Shown: positions 27,051 to 36,637, counted from the first letter of the stretch. The stretch is 64,000 bases of DNA from Pleionea sediminis (GCF_007570825.1 NZ_SUNB01000007.1:62001-126000); one strand, 5' to 3'. The notes: generated from the letters alone by a model not told the origin. Program-made: numbers and translations.

Positions 27051-28127
27051 ATGAATCCAACAAATTCGACGTCATTTTACGATTTAAATTCTTTAAATAG
27101 TTTACGTGAGCATAACGGAAAAACTGAACGCGAAGCTTTAAAGATAGCGACCAAAGAGTTTGAAGCCTACTTTATCAATTTAATGCTCAAAAACATGCGT
27201 TCAGCGAATGAGTTGATCAGTGACGAGTCGAATCCTCTTACCGGCGATAAAGTTTCTTTTTTTAATGAGATGCACGACCAACAGCTGGCAATCAACATGG
27301 CCAGGTCGTCTAACTTTGGAATTGGCGCTGCATTGTATCGACAGTTATCAGAAAGTTTACCCAACGAACCGGCAGAAAAATCGGAGCCCGCAAACATATC
27401 TCCACTTAATCCTTTGCAGCGATCAGCGGTAATCAATAACAAAAATACAAATAGTCAATCAACGTCAATCATTGAACAGGACAACCAGATTAACTCGACT
27501 TCTGATACGAGAGCGATGAACCATGTTATGTTTGGAAGCGCTCGATCAGGAGTCAATATTAATTATCAGAGTGAAAGTGATCAGAAGCGAACGAATCAAG
27601 ACGTTAGTGAAAGCTCTTCTAACCAATCAGCGATTAATCAAACGGATTTTAATTTTAACTCGAAGAGCGACTTTATCGATACTGTAAAACCTTATGCGAT
27701 AGAGGCTGCAAAAGCATTAGGTGTTCATCCTGGTGTTCTAATCGCTCAAGCGGCATTAGAAACTGGCTGGGGTAGGTTTTTCGGCAAGAACGAAGCTGGT
27801 CAACCCTCGATGAACTTGTTTGGTATAAAGGCTGACAATCGATGGCAAGGTGATTCAATAAAAACAATGACGATCGAATTTAACCAGGGGATTCCTGAAA
27901 AAGTTCGACAAAAATTTAGAGCCTACGACAGTTTGAAAGAAAGTTTTAATGACTATGTTAAATTTGTCAAAGAAAACCCTCGTTATCAATCGGCCATTGA
28001 AAATGTAAAAGATCCGAAAGCATATCTCGAAAAACTTCATCAAGGTGGTTATGCGACCGATCCTCAGTATGTCGATAAAATTCACTCCATATTTGTACGT
28101 GAAGCCTTATTTAAATTAACCGATTAA
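27051..28127 (+). CDS. flgJ: Peptidoglycan hydrolase FlgJ
   Basis: FlgJ caps the rod and cuts peptidoglycan. The 358-aa protein has an N-terminal rod-cap domain (~25-105, EFEAYFINLMLKNMR and FNEMHDQQLA), a Ser/Asn/Gln-rich linker (~110-200) and a C-terminal GH73 glucosaminidase domain (~205-355) with the catalytic-Glu region LIAQAALETGWGR and NLFGIKA. Both domains are intact, as in Salmonella-type FlgJ. It ends just before a sigma-54 site for flgK. Confidence 0.95.
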   Translation: MNPTNSTSFYDLNSLNSLREHNGKTEREALKIATKEFEAYFINLMLKNMRSANELISDESNPLTGDKVSFFNEMHDQQLAINMARSSNFGIGAALYRQLSESLPNEPAEKSEPANISPLNPLQRSAVINNKNTNSQSTSIIEQDNQINSTSDTRAMNHVMFGSARSGVNINYQSESDQKRTNQDVSESSSNQSAINQTDFNFNSKSDFIDTVKPYAIEAAKALGVHPGVLIAQAALETGWGRFFGKNEAGQPSMNLFGIKADNRWQGDSIKTMTIEFNQGIPEKVRQKFRAYDSLKESFNDYVKFVKENPRYQSAIENVKDPKAYLEKLHQGGYATDPQYVDKIHSIFVREALFKLTD

Positions 28128-28129
28128 CT

Positions 28130-28144
28130 CGGCACATAACTTGC
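28130..28144 (+). promoter_or_regulatory. Sigma-54 promoter for flgKL
   Basis: CGGCACATAACTTGC matches the -24/-12 consensus except for the first base, with correct spacing. It starts 3 bp after flgJ and 60-70 bp before flgK. Confidence 0.75.
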
Positions 28145-28203
28145 ACACTTATTAATGAGTAAACCGGCTATTTGCAGTTCGCAATAGTCATGAAGAAGGT
28201 AAG

Positions 28204-30198
28204 GTGTCGAATATGTCGGGCAATTTCTTAGACGTTGGTGTATCGGGATTACTCGTTAATCAAGCAGCAATAAACACAACGTCTCACAACATCGCGAACG
28301 CGAACACCGAAGGTTACAGTCGTCAGGTCGCACAAATTGATACCCGTTTTCCGCAATTTATTGGTGGGAACTATGTTGGTACAGGTGCAGAGCTAGATAC
28401 CATTACGCGCATATTTGACGTGTCAACGGCATTAGAGTTACAAGCAAACATTTCAAGTTCAAGCGAATTAGATGTCTATTTAGAGCAAGCTTCGCGAGTC
28501 AATAATCTTATTGCGGATAGTTCAACTGGATTAACGGAAGGAATACAACAATTTTTTTCTGCCATTCAAACCGTAGCCGATGAACCTTCATCAATTTCTG
28601 CTCGTCAAGTATTGGTGAGTCAGTCGCAATTACTGGTTGGTCGCTTTCAAACTTTATCGAATCAGTTAACTTCACAAGCACGTTCGATAAATATTGGCAT
28701 TGAATCAACAGCGGAAGAGATTACCGCTTTAGGGCAAACTATTGCCGACTTGAATATTAAGATTGCCGCGGCAACTGGAGGTGGTCTGGGTAATCCAAAC
28801 GATTTACAAGATCAAAGAGATCGAGCCATTAATAATCTTGCAGAATTGGTAGACATTCAAACCATTCGTTTGGATGACAACACCATCAGTGTTTTTGTTG
28901 GCAGCGGGCAATCTCTAGTAGTTGGTGCTACTGCGAATCAATTAATTTCCCAAGCTAAAACAGATGATCCGCGAAGTCTCGATTTGATATTAGATTCGGG
29001 AGCAGGCCAAGTGCCTGTCACTGAGACTATCCAAGGTGGAGAATTAGGTGGACTCTTACGAGTAAACGAGCAAATTATTGAACCCGCGTTTAATGTGTTA
29101 GGTCGTGTTGCTTTGGCCATTCAAGATACGGTGAATGAGCAACATCAATTAGGAATGGATTTAAATAATGAGATAGGTGATTTATTCTTTAAAGATATCA
29201 ATGATCAACAACTTATGGATGCTCGAGTGGTTACCGATTCAACTAATGTAGGGACAGCGAACTTTTCTGTGCTAATAGATGATACTAGTATTTTGAATAG
29301 TTCTAACTATGAGTTGCGCTTTCAGGCTGGCAACTATATTTTGACGGACATTACGGATAATTCTACAGTATTAACTTTTCCTCCGCCGGGTGCTGTTCCG
29401 GCAACAATTCCTGTTGCCTCGGAGGGTTTTAGTTTGATCTTAAATTCGGGAGCGGCTGTCGACGGCGATAACTTTGCCGTTTTTCCATCTCGTAATGGTG
29501 CGGCAGATATAAGCCTTGAAATAACAAACCCTAATCGAATTGCTGCTGCTTTACCTGTTAATGCAATCAGCAGTCCTGCAAATACCGGGAGTGGAGAAAT
29601 TGCTGGTGTATCTGTTACAGACACATCAACGCCTCAGTTTATCAATATTCCGAGTGATCTAGATCCTCCTTTAACCTTTGAGTTTATCAATGCAACCACT
29701 TTTAACGTGCGTGATGCAAATACAAATGCAGTTATTTCCGGACCTGTCGCAGGTTTTGTACCTAATCAGGAGAATGATATGTTAGCTTTGGCAGGATTGA
29801 ATTTTGGTTATGAAATAACAATCGCGGGTGCTCCTGCAGCCAACGATACATTTACTGCAAGCTATAATACTAATGGTTTTGGCGATAACCGTAATATGTT
29901 ATTGATAGGTGATTTACAACAAGCCAATACCATGGATAATAATCGTTCTAACTATCAACAAGCGTTTGGGCGAATTGTAAGTGAAGTGGGAACACGGACC
30001 CAAGAAGCGCGTATAAATAGCGAAGCTGCTAATAGTTTACTTGAGCAAGTTAAAAATAGGAGGGAGTCAATTTCAGGTGTTAACCTGGATGAGGAAGCGG
30101 CTAAACTGATTAAGTTTGAACAAGCGTATCAAGCGTCGGCGCAAATTATTCAGGTTGCTAGAGCACTGTTTCAAACAGTCATCGAATCTACCCGGTAG
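28204..30198 (+). CDS. flgK: Hook-filament junction protein FlgK
   Basis: FlgK is the first hook-filament junction protein and a FlgN client. The 664-aa protein has the N-terminal DVGVSGLLVNQAAINTTSHNIANANTEGYSRQ region (key residues SHNIAN.NT.GYSRQ), and the C-terminal SGVNLDEEAAKLIKFEQAYQASAQI. Start may be GTG 28204 or ATG 28213; AGAAGG upstream does not decide between them. It has its own sigma-54-type promoter and is followed 11 bp later by flgL. Confidence 0.95.
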   Translation: MSNMSGNFLDVGVSGLLVNQAAINTTSHNIANANTEGYSRQVAQIDTRFPQFIGGNYVGTGAELDTITRIFDVSTALELQANISSSSELDVYLEQASRVNNLIADSSTGLTEGIQQFFSAIQTVADEPSSISARQVLVSQSQLLVGRFQTLSNQLTSQARSINIGIESTAEEITALGQTIADLNIKIAAATGGGLGNPNDLQDQRDRAINNLAELVDIQTIRLDDNTISVFVGSGQSLVVGATANQLISQAKTDDPRSLDLILDSGAGQVPVTETIQGGELGGLLRVNEQIIEPAFNVLGRVALAIQDTVNEQHQLGMDLNNEIGDLFFKDINDQQLMDARVVTDSTNVGTANFSVLIDDTSILNSSNYELRFQAGNYILTDITDNSTVLTFPPPGAVPATIPVASEGFSLILNSGAAVDGDNFAVFPSRNGAADISLEITNPNRIAAALPVNAISSPANTGSGEIAGVSVTDTSTPQFINIPSDLDPPLTFEFINATTFNVRDANTNAVISGPVAGFVPNQENDMLALAGLNFGYEITIAGAPAANDTFTASYNTNGFGDNRNMLLIGDLQQANTMDNNRSNYQQAFGRIVSEVGTRTQEARINSEAANSLLEQVKNRRESISGVNLDEEAAKLIKFEQAYQASAQIIQVARALFQTVIESTR

Positions 30199-30209
30199 GA
30201 GTAACCATC

Positions 30210-31418
30210 ATGAGAATTTCATCGAATCAAATGAATACATCGGGTTTACAAGAAATACTCAAGCGCCAGACAGAATTACGTGATCTTCAGTTACGCATGG
30301 CAACGCAGAAAAAGTTTTTAACTCCAGCGGATGATCCCGTCGCAGCAACCACTATTTTGAATATAGATACAGATGTTGCACTGACAGAGCAGTACAATAG
30401 AAATGCTGATTTAGCTGTTTCTGCGGGAGAGCTAGAAGAAGGTGTGTTGAATAGTGTTACTAATATCAGTTTCCGACTAAAAGAGCTCTTTGTTAGTATT
30501 GGTAATGGAACCTACTCAGGTCAAGAGCTGGATGCGCTCAAAACAGAAATCATAGAAAGATATGAAGAATTAATTGGCTTAGCTAATACACAAAACTCGA
30601 GTGGCGACTATATCTTTTCTGGCTTTCAAATTAAAACTGAGCCGTTTACTAAAGATGTGAGTGGTAATGTTCTTTATAATGGCGATCAAGGCCAAAGAGA
30701 ATTAAGAATTAGTAGCGGCGTAAAAGTACCCATATCTGACTCTGGATATGATATTTTCGTTAATTCTTTAAGTGGCAACGGTGATATCGATTTCGCGGCT
30801 AATCCCGCAAATACAGGAAGCGGTATAATTGAGCCGAAAAATTCGGCTACAAATAATATTTTAAATGATTATGAAATACAGTTTACTAGCTCAACAACCT
30901 ATGACATTGTTGATGTTACGAATGCTGTAACCGTGGTTGCTGGAGCGACATATACATCGGGGGCCGATATATCTTATACTGCCGGAACAGAATCTTTTAC
31001 TGTAGCGGTTGAGGGAGAACCTTTACTTGGCGATGTTTTTACAGTGGAGCCATCACGGAGACAGAGCATTTTCTCAACGCTAGAAAGTGTAATTTCTGCT
31101 ATTGATAATTATGTTGACCTTCCTGCTGAAAAGGCGATTTTTCGTTCGAGTATGAATTCACTTGATGGGGCTCTCGACAATTTTATGGGTAATATTGATA
31201 TTATCAGGGCTAAGATAGGTGCTCGTCTTAATACCATCGATTCGGAATTAAATACCAACCGTGATCTTATTGTCAGTCAAAAGTCGACGCTTTCTAAATT
31301 GCAAGACTTAAATGTTGTTGAAGCTGCTAGTGAGTTGTCTCGGCAAACGGCGGTGCTGGATGCTGCTCAGGCGAGCTTTGTGAGAGTGCAAAATCTTTCT
31401 ATATTTAGATTCTTATAG
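30210..31418 (+). CDS. flgL: Hook-filament junction protein FlgL
   Basis: FlgL is the second junction protein between hook and filament. The 402-aa protein starts MRISSNQMNTSGLQ and has the flagellin-like N-terminal helices (MATQKKFLTPADDP), a middle insertion, and a flagellin-like C-terminus (LSRQTAVLDAAQASFVRVQNLSIF). It is cotranscribed with flgK. It converges on a GNAT gene with only 4 bp between stops. Confidence 0.94.
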   Translation: MRISSNQMNTSGLQEILKRQTELRDLQLRMATQKKFLTPADDPVAATTILNIDTDVALTEQYNRNADLAVSAGELEEGVLNSVTNISFRLKELFVSIGNGTYSGQELDALKTEIIERYEELIGLANTQNSSGDYIFSGFQIKTEPFTKDVSGNVLYNGDQGQRELRISSGVKVPISDSGYDIFVNSLSGNGDIDFAANPANTGSGIIEPKNSATNNILNDYEIQFTSSTTYDIVDVTNAVTVVAGATYTSGADISYTAGTESFTVAVEGEPLLGDVFTVEPSRRQSIFSTLESVISAIDNYVDLPAEKAIFRSSMNSLDGALDNFMGNIDIIRAKIGARLNTIDSELNTNRDLIVSQKSTLSKLQDLNVVEAASELSRQTAVLDAAQASFVRVQNLSIFRFL

Positions 31419-31422
31419 TTAG

Positions 31423-31890
31423 TTAAATAAATTTTCTGGCAGTTTCGCTCACGGTTTCAAAACCATTGCTTTTCCAATATTCGCGAGCTTCCTGGTTATG
31501 TGAGACAAAGTTACATTCTATGTATGGCACTCCAAGACTTTTAAAGCATAACTCTGTTTGCTCTAACAACATGGATGCAATTTTTCTGTTTCTATATTCT
31601 TTGGATACCCATAAGATATCTATAGAGCCTTTAAATGGTGATTTAAGAAAACCATTGTCATTAATAACTATTGAACTAATCATCAAACCACAGGGTTTCT
31701 TATTTTCTTTAGCAACTAGAATTAGATTGTTATTGTCATGCATTAAGTTAGAAAGCCATTTTTCTAAATTACTCCTAAAACACTCCGACACTTCAAGTTT
31801 ACCATCATCTTCATGATGGTAAAGTTTAATAGTCCACTCTAGTACAATAGGGAAGTCTTCGTTAGTTGCTTGCTCTATGGTTATGGTCAT
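31423..31890 (-). CDS. GNAT-family N-acetyltransferase
   Basis: This 155-aa protein is a GNAT acyltransferase: acyl-CoA-binding region SKEYRNRKIASMLLEQTELCFKSLG (motif with R..KIA..LL) and C-terminal FVSHNQEAREYWKSNGFE. The substrate is unknown. Its ATG overlaps the stop of the FliT-like gene by 4 bp, so it is the last gene of the fliD-fliS-fliT operon. That suggests it may acetylate a filament component or a nucleotide-sugar used in flagellin modification, but this is inference from position only. Confidence 0.8.
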   Translation of the reverse strand: MTITIEQATNEDFPIVLEWTIKLYHHEDDGKLEVSECFRSNLEKWLSNLMHDNNNLILVAKENKKPCGLMISSIVINDNGFLKSPFKGSIDILWVSKEYRNRKIASMLLEQTELCFKSLGVPYIECNFVSHNQEAREYWKSNGFETVSETARKFI

Positions 31891-32186
31891 TCGTTTTTAG
31901 CGTATGCATTGGCAACATTGAATTGACGTTTTAGGTTAAGGGCATCTTTCACTTCGTCAGATTTTAAATCGTCAATTTTTCTTTTGTTTGTTTTGTCTGA
32001 CTCTAAAATAAAGTTGATGGCTTCAGCAACTTTTTCGTCCGAGTCTGCTAAAGGTTTTTGAGAAAAGTAATTTTCTAAAATCTTTTGTCGCTTGACAGTG
32101 ACTTCGACTACTTTATCCCATTGTTCTTCAATAATGTAAAGCTCAATAGATTTAGTTAGATCGATAGCTTCAGAGAGAGTTGGCAT
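31887..32186 (-). CDS. FliT-like flagellar chaperone
   Basis: This 99-aa helical protein starts at MPTLSEAIDLTKSIELYI and has alternating helices with W-D-K-V and KRQKILENYF, like FliT, the FliD export chaperone. Sequence similarity in this family is low, so the call rests mostly on size, helical content and location directly after fliS, which it overlaps by 17 bp. A longer in-frame start lies at 32234, but the ATG at 32186 has GGAGAG upstream. It overlaps the GNAT gene by 4 bp. Confidence 0.65.
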   Translation of the reverse strand: MPTLSEAIDLTKSIELYIIEEQWDKVVEVTVKRQKILENYFSQKPLADSDEKVAEAINFILESDKTNKRKIDDLKSDEVKDALNLKRQFNVANAYAKNE

Positions 32187-32586
32187 TGTTTTTTTTGCTC
32201 TCCACCACTTCTTCTCGAATACCTTTCCATCCATCAGATATATTGGTCAATACTTTAAGTACATTATCGAGTTTCTCTTCACTATTTTCAATATTGGCAT
32301 CTACCAAATGTTGAACAGAAAATTCGTAAAGGTCATTTAAGTTCTGCGCAACTTCTCCTCCTTTCTCAATATCGAGGCTGGCTTGTAATCCCCCGATTAT
32401 TGAAATGGCCCAGCTAATAAACTCTCCTTTTTTATTCGTTTGCTGACTTTTGATTGAGTATTTGGCTTTGTTAATTTTTTCTATCGCACCATCAAGCAAC
32501 ATTTGAACTAATGTGTGAGGATCTGCGCTATCAATACCTGTGACAGTATTCATTTTAGCGTAGGTCATTGCGCGAGAAATGCTCAT
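32170..32586 (-). CDS. fliS: Flagellin chaperone FliS
   Basis: FliS binds the C-terminus of flagellin and prevents early polymerisation. The 138-aa protein has the family features SADPHTLVQMLLDGAIEKINKAK near residues 20-42, helical bundle throughout, and LNDLYEFSVQHLVDANIENSEEKLDNV. Length is normal. It follows fliD by 24 bp. Its end overlaps the FliT-like gene. Confidence 0.95.
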   Translation of the reverse strand: MSISRAMTYAKMNTVTGIDSADPHTLVQMLLDGAIEKINKAKYSIKSQQTNKKGEFISWAISIIGGLQASLDIEKGGEVAQNLNDLYEFSVQHLVDANIENSEEKLDNVLKVLTNISDGWKGIREEVVESKKNNANSL

Positions 32587-32610
32587 AATAAATTACCTTT
32601 CAGTTGTATA

Positions 32611-33996
32611 CTACTTATCTTTGGAGCCACTGGAAAATCCAGGAAGGTTTGCAAGTTGTTGTGCTAAATAATCAGCGGTATTGTTAAATTGTGCAACAGT
32701 GGTATCCATCGCTGCAAATTGTTTGCTAAGTCGAGTTTCAAGAAGTTGAATTCGATAGTTTAAAGCAATTCTTTCGTCAGTCACGTTTGCAAGCTGGTTA
32801 TTGATACTCTCTTGTCTCGATGTGATAGAGCCATTGGAACCAACGTATTGGTCAATAAGAGAACTCATTTCTTCTGCAAACCCATTGTCTCCAGTAAAGA
32901 GTTCATCAAACTGATCAAAGTTATTACTTAAAGCGTCATCTAAGGTTCCTGAATCAAGGCTCAAGCTTCCAGATTTTGTTGTCGTTATTCCAATTGCTGA
33001 TAAACTATCGAAATCACCAGAAACACTCGAGATACTTTGGGCGAATAAATTTCTTATTTGTGACGTTGCCTGCCGAAGTGTGTAGTCACCTAAAAGTACC
33101 CCTTCAGCACCTTCGTTAGACTGACCTAGTTCTTTTGCAGTCGAAAAGTATTCGTTATATGCCTTAACGAAGTTTTCTATTTGATTTTTAATTGAACTTT
33201 TATCAAGATCAATTGATAAGGAAGTTGTTTCTGAAGCCGTATTCGCTACGAGCGTGGTAATAGTGACACCCTCAAGAATATCATCAAAAGTATTATCTTG
33301 ACTGGTCGCAGAAAAACCATCAATATTAATAGAAGCATCAGTGGCGGATTGATCCGTATTTAAGTTATCAGAGAGGTCAGCGAGAGAAGCATCACCAGTA
33401 TAAGTGATTGCAAGATCGTTTCCTGAACCTGTAACTGAAGAGTTAAAACTTAATACACTTCCAGTATCTACTCCAACCGTTACATTATCAAGTAAGTTGA
33501 CATTTACGCCAAAATTATCTGTCGCAGCATTAATGTTATCCTTAATATCTTCTAGCGTATCCGTGCTTTCGACGTCGATAAAGAATGTTTCTGCGCCAGC
33601 TGTCAATGTGAGAGTGCCGCCGGTTCCAAAAGTTGATGTGGGGCCTCCCGTAAATACATTAGATGTTAGTTTTGAGCCTTGTGCAGTACTAACAACTTCA
33701 ATATCATAATCTGCGACAGCTGCTGTCGATGAAGCTGATGCTGAAAAGAATTCGTTAGATTCGGTGGTCACCTTTCTATTGTTATAAATATCTTGGTCAG
33801 CCAACTTCTCGGCTGCACTTTTAAGATTGCTCAGAGCACTTTTTAAAGAGCCAAGGCCTGACAAAGTGAATTGAAGATTAGCTTCTTGACGATCCAAGCT
33901 GAGTTGTTTGGGAGCTCGCTCTGCCTCAACTAAAGCGGATACGATGCTGTTAACATCTAGCCCAGATCCTAAACCACCGAATTGAATTAAACCCAT
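32611..33996 (-). CDS. fliD: Filament cap protein FliD
   Basis: FliD caps the filament and folds flagellin at the tip. The 461-aa protein begins GLIQFGGLGSGLDVNSIVSALVEAERAP (motif GLGSGLDV..IV..LV.AE) and ends in a coiled coil with SITSRQESINNQLANVTDERIALNYR and a second-to-last LAQQLANL. Length is typical. It has a sigma-28-type promoter upstream and heads fliD-fliS-fliT-GNAT. Confidence 0.95.
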   Translation of the reverse strand: MGLIQFGGLGSGLDVNSIVSALVEAERAPKQLSLDRQEANLQFTLSGLGSLKSALSNLKSAAEKLADQDIYNNRKVTTESNEFFSASASSTAAVADYDIEVVSTAQGSKLTSNVFTGGPTSTFGTGGTLTLTAGAETFFIDVESTDTLEDIKDNINAATDNFGVNVNLLDNVTVGVDTGSVLSFNSSVTGSGNDLAITYTGDASLADLSDNLNTDQSATDASINIDGFSATSQDNTFDDILEGVTITTLVANTASETTSLSIDLDKSSIKNQIENFVKAYNEYFSTAKELGQSNEGAEGVLLGDYTLRQATSQIRNLFAQSISSVSGDFDSLSAIGITTTKSGSLSLDSGTLDDALSNNFDQFDELFTGDNGFAEEMSSLIDQYVGSNGSITSRQESINNQLANVTDERIALNYRIQLLETRLSKQFAAMDTTVAQFNNTADYLAQQLANLPGFSSGSKDK

Positions 33997-34043
33997 AAAA
34001 AACCTGTTAGTAAACTGAAATTATATATTATCCAATACTAGAG

Positions 34044-34070
34044 TTATCGGAAGTGAAAAGCGCAACTTTA
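34044..34070 (-). promoter_or_regulatory. Sigma-28 promoter for fliD operon
   Basis: On the minus strand TAAAGTTG, 11 bp, TCCGATAA closely matches TAAAGTTT-N11-GCCGATAA (one mismatch in each half). It lies 48 bp upstream of the fliD ATG, so fliD and the genes after it belong to the late class. Confidence 0.8.
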
Positions 34071-34125
34071 AAAAATAACGAAAAAATTAGTGATAATTTA
34101 AGTTAAACAATGCAAGGTATACGCC

Positions 34126-34150
34126 AAAAAAAAGGAGGCAGGAGCCTCCT
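34126..34150 (-). terminator. Intrinsic terminator after flaG
   Basis: On the minus strand AGGAGGC-TCCT-GCCTCCT is followed by a run of T. It is a strong GC stem with a tetraloop, ending the flagellin-flaG transcript before the fliD promoter. Confidence 0.9.
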
Positions 34151-34154
34151 ATTT

Positions 34155-34601
34155 CTAGACCTCTTTTCGGAGAAGGACTCCTGAAGAAGATGGAGACGAA
34201 GTATCGTTCAGTTCTTTCAACCGCTTGGACAAAGTCAACAATTCTTCGGGTGGTATTTGGCGGATGAGTTCATCAGTTTTACGATCAAATACCTTAATAA
34301 TCGTATCTCCAGTGTTGTCGTCTACTTGAAAGCGCAAACTGCGTTGAATACTGCTAGTTGCCTGAGCAAATTTTTCCAACTGTTGTTGAACTTCCTGTGC
34401 ACCAATACCATCTTTCGATTGCTTTTCTTGTTCCTCTGCTTTTACATTGTCTTGCGATATTTTCGGATCTACTTTGGATAAATCCACTTTCGCAGGATTT
34501 GTATCCAAGCTAACGGCTGTCGATTGGCTTTTGGGCGGCAATTTCTTACCGCCGCTTATGTCAAGCGATTGAAAGTTGTCTGATAATGGGTTAATAGCCA
34601 T
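34155..34601 (-). CDS. flaG: FlaG family protein
   Basis: FlaG proteins affect filament length and are found beside flagellin genes in polar flagella; their mechanism is not settled. The 148-aa product has a low-complexity N-terminal half and the conserved C-terminal LRFQVDDNTGDTIIKVFDRKTDELIRQIPPEE motif (key residues F..DD..G..IIKV.D..T.E.IRQIPPEE). The ATG at 34601 has AAGGT upstream; the ATG five codons earlier has none. It lies between fliC terminator and its own terminator. Confidence 0.92.
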   Translation of the reverse strand: MAINPLSDNFQSLDISGGKKLPPKSQSTAVSLDTNPAKVDLSKVDPKISQDNVKAEEQEKQSKDGIGAQEVQQQLEKFAQATSSIQRSLRFQVDDNTGDTIIKVFDRKTDELIRQIPPEELLTLSKRLKELNDTSSPSSSGVLLRKEV

Positions 34602-34627
34602 AATCGTTACCTTCATGTAAAGCCGCG

Positions 34628-34653
34628 AGGTGAGCGAAAAATTTCGCTCACCT
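34628..34653 (-). terminator. Terminator-like hairpin after first flagellin gene
   Basis: AGGTGAGCG and CGCTCACCT pair, extended by AAA/TTT. The minus-strand run after the stem is only CGCGGCTTT, so it may be leaky and allow read-through into flaG, or stabilise the flagellin mRNA end. Confidence 0.6.
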
Positions 34654-34702
34654 GTACCTGATTAAAAAAGTTAATAATTTCATCATCAGGCTATCGCTTG
34701 GT

Positions 34703-36268
34703 TTATTGTAAAAGTGACAACACGGACTGACTAGATGCATTAGCCTGAGCTAACACTGACAAGCCTGCCTGTTGTAACACCTGACTTTTTGCCAATTGAG
34801 CCGTTTCTGTAGCGTAATCGGCGTCACGAATACGTGATCGAGCAGCCGATGCGTTTTCGGAGATACTATTTAAGTTGCTGATAGTACTTTGGAAACGATT
34901 TTGCACGGCACCTAAGTCACCTCGTAGCGCATCAATGGACTTTATCGCGTTGTCAAGAATAGCTAACGCTTCTTGTGAGCCTGCTTGAGAGGATATGTTT
35001 ACTGAGTTTACTGATGCTAAACCACCACCAACAGCTGTTGTGACACTGAAGAAATCAGTGTCAGCTGCAGCTGTTACAGTGTAAGACTTCGAAGAGTTAA
35101 ACTGCAGTAAACCCACAGCATTGGCGTCATTTGCACCGTCCATTGTAACCGTAGTACCTGCAGCTGTTACTTCAGAGTCAGCATCGAAGCCACCGTCATA
35201 ATCAACCAATGTAACGTCAATTGTTTGTGCAGCGTCGCTATGAGTCATATTAACAAGGTTAATATCTTCGCCCGCTTCATTAGTTAAAATGATTGAACTT
35301 TTATCGTCCGATAAAGTAGCGAAAACACCAGTGGCAGCTGTTTCCTTATTCACAGCCTCAGCGAGAGCTGAAAGATCGCTAGTATCAGTAATACTCGCCG
35401 ATACTGTGACTATGCTGTTGCCAGAGGCCTGAACGCCGAATGAAACGGATCCTGCTGCAGTCAACGTGTCTAATTTAACATTAGTTCTGGCCGAAGCAGA
35501 AACACCTGTATCATCAGTTTTAGCATTGATAGCCGAAGCAACATCTGCCGCCGTAGTACCTGCCGCATACACTACATCATCAGTACCTAAAGACCCAGAT
35601 ACAGTCAAAGTAGTACCCGCCAAACTATTCGCTAACACGATTCCTGAACCGGCTGTGGTTGCTGTAGTTCCTGTGGTAATATCAACTGCTGTACCTGGAG
35701 CTGCAATTGTTCCACCCAATACATTAGTCGCTGTATTATCAAAGTTTATCTGAAATGAACCGATTGAGCTGGCTCGAGCATCACCTGTGTTAACAGTAAT
35801 TGTCTCGTAAGCTTGAGCTCCGACTTGGAAAGATTTCGTGCCAAAAGTACCATCGAGGATTTTCTGGCTTCCAAATGAGGTGGTATTAGCGATTCTGTCG
35901 AGTTCTGATTGTAGTTGAGCGACCTCTGCTTGAAGTGCAGCACGTTCTGAAGCACCGTTAGAACCATTTGCAGATTGGATTGCTAGGTCACGCATACGTT
36001 GCAAGATGTTGGTACTTTCTTGCAATGCTCCCTCTGCAGTTTGAGCAAGTGAAATACCATCATTCGCATTTCGTGCCGCTACAGAAAGACCATTAATCTG
36101 AGAAGTCAGATTGTTGGAAATCTGCAGACCGGCCGCGTCATCCCTTGCACTATTGATTCTTAATCCAGAACTTAAACGCTGAAACGAGGTTCGTAACGAT
36201 TCGTTGGTACCGGATAGATTGCGCTGCGCGTTTAACGACGCAACATTGGTTTGAATAACATTACCCAT
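34703..36268 (-). CDS. fliC: Flagellin (downstream copy)
   Basis: Flagellin is the filament subunit, exported by the flagellar type III system. The 521-aa protein has the conserved D0/D1 N-terminus ([38 protein letters not shown]) and C-terminus ([44 protein letters not shown], ending SVLSLLQ). The middle is Ala/Thr/Val-rich. The frame is open 29 codons further upstream, but the ATG at 36268 with AGGAGATC before it is right. It is a paralog of the next flagellin, sharing even part of the central domain ([22 protein letters not shown]). A sigma-28 promoter gives a ~180-nt leader with three UUCUCAG-loop hairpins. Confidence 0.96.
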   Translation of the reverse strand: MGNVIQTNVASLNAQRNLSGTNESLRTSFQRLSSGLRINSARDDAAGLQISNNLTSQINGLSVAARNANDGISLAQTAEGALQESTNILQRMRDLAIQSANGSNGASERAALQAEVAQLQSELDRIANTTSFGSQKILDGTFGTKSFQVGAQAYETITVNTGDARASSIGSFQINFDNTATNVLGGTIAAPGTAVDITTGTTATTAGSGIVLANSLAGTTLTVSGSLGTDDVVYAAGTTAADVASAINAKTDDTGVSASARTNVKLDTLTAAGSVSFGVQASGNSIVTVSASITDTSDLSALAEAVNKETAATGVFATLSDDKSSIILTNEAGEDINLVNMTHSDAAQTIDVTLVDYDGGFDADSEVTAAGTTVTMDGANDANAVGLLQFNSSKSYTVTAAADTDFFSVTTAVGGGLASVNSVNISSQAGSQEALAILDNAIKSIDALRGDLGAVQNRFQSTISNLNSISENASAARSRIRDADYATETAQLAKSQVLQQAGLSVLAQANASSQSVLSLLQ

Positions 36269-36293
36269 GATAGATCTCCTAAACCTTTGACGT

Positions 36294-36309
36294 TTCGGGA
36301 GCACCCGAA
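36294..36309 (-). promoter_or_regulatory. GC-rich hairpin before the flagellin ribosome site
   Basis: On the minus-strand RNA UUCGGG-UGCU-CCCGAA forms a perfect 6-bp stem with a tetraloop, ending about 15 nt upstream of the AGGAG of the first flagellin gene. It could influence ribosome access or mRNA life. It is not found before the other flagellin gene. Confidence 0.6.
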
Positions 36310-36330
36310 CTCTACAAAGTGTTTTAAGAA

Positions 36331-36445
36331 CAAGTAGCTGAGAACTACTCACCAAAGTGGAAAGCTGCTGAGAACAACTATTCCTGCTTCAAAAGAATAA
36401 TTTTCGTTTGAAACCATCCGGAAAAAGTGCTGAGAACACTCTCCG
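36331..36445 (-). promoter_or_regulatory. Three UUCUCAG-loop hairpins in flagellin mRNA leader
   Basis: In the predicted leader of the first flagellin gene, three stem-loops share the loop UUCUCAG (minus strand) but have different stems. At 36331-36351 the arms are GAGUAG/CUACUU plus an outer U-G pair. At 36363-36379 they are AGUUG/CAGCU. At 36419-36445 they are AGUG/CACU inside CGGA/UCCG. Imperfect positions in the first two are G-U pairs on the minus-strand RNA and would be C-A mismatches on the other strand, which points to the flagellin mRNA as the functional strand. Confidence 0.75.
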
Positions 36446-36455
36446 TTCTAAGAAT

Positions 36456-36482
36456 TTATCGGCTTAGTGAATTCGGACTTTA
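36456..36482 (-). promoter_or_regulatory. Sigma-28 promoter of first flagellin gene
   Basis: The minus strand reads TAAAGTCC, 11 bp, GCCGATAA. The -10 half is a perfect match to the FliA consensus. Transcription should start near 36449, giving a ~180-nt leader. Confidence 0.92.
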
Positions 36483-36556
36483 GAAAAATAGGAAATATTT
36501 TACGTATTTATAAAATATGCAAGAAATACAGTAGGTTAGGATGCGAGGTTTGATGG

Positions 36557-36590
36557 AAGATAATGAGGGAAAAGGGATCCTCATTATCTT
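36557..36590 (-). terminator. 12-bp stem-loop after second flagellin gene
   Basis: AAGATAATGAGG and CCTCATTATCTT pair perfectly around a 10-nt loop, about 50 bp after the stop of the upstream flagellin gene. There is no T run after it on the minus strand, so it may protect the mRNA 3' end rather than terminate alone. The stretch from here to the sigma-28 promoter at 36456 holds nothing else I can support. Confidence 0.55.
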
Positions 36591-36637
36591 CTGCCTTGCT
36601 ATGCCGTACGGTAGGGGCGATTTAAGGCTTTCATTGT

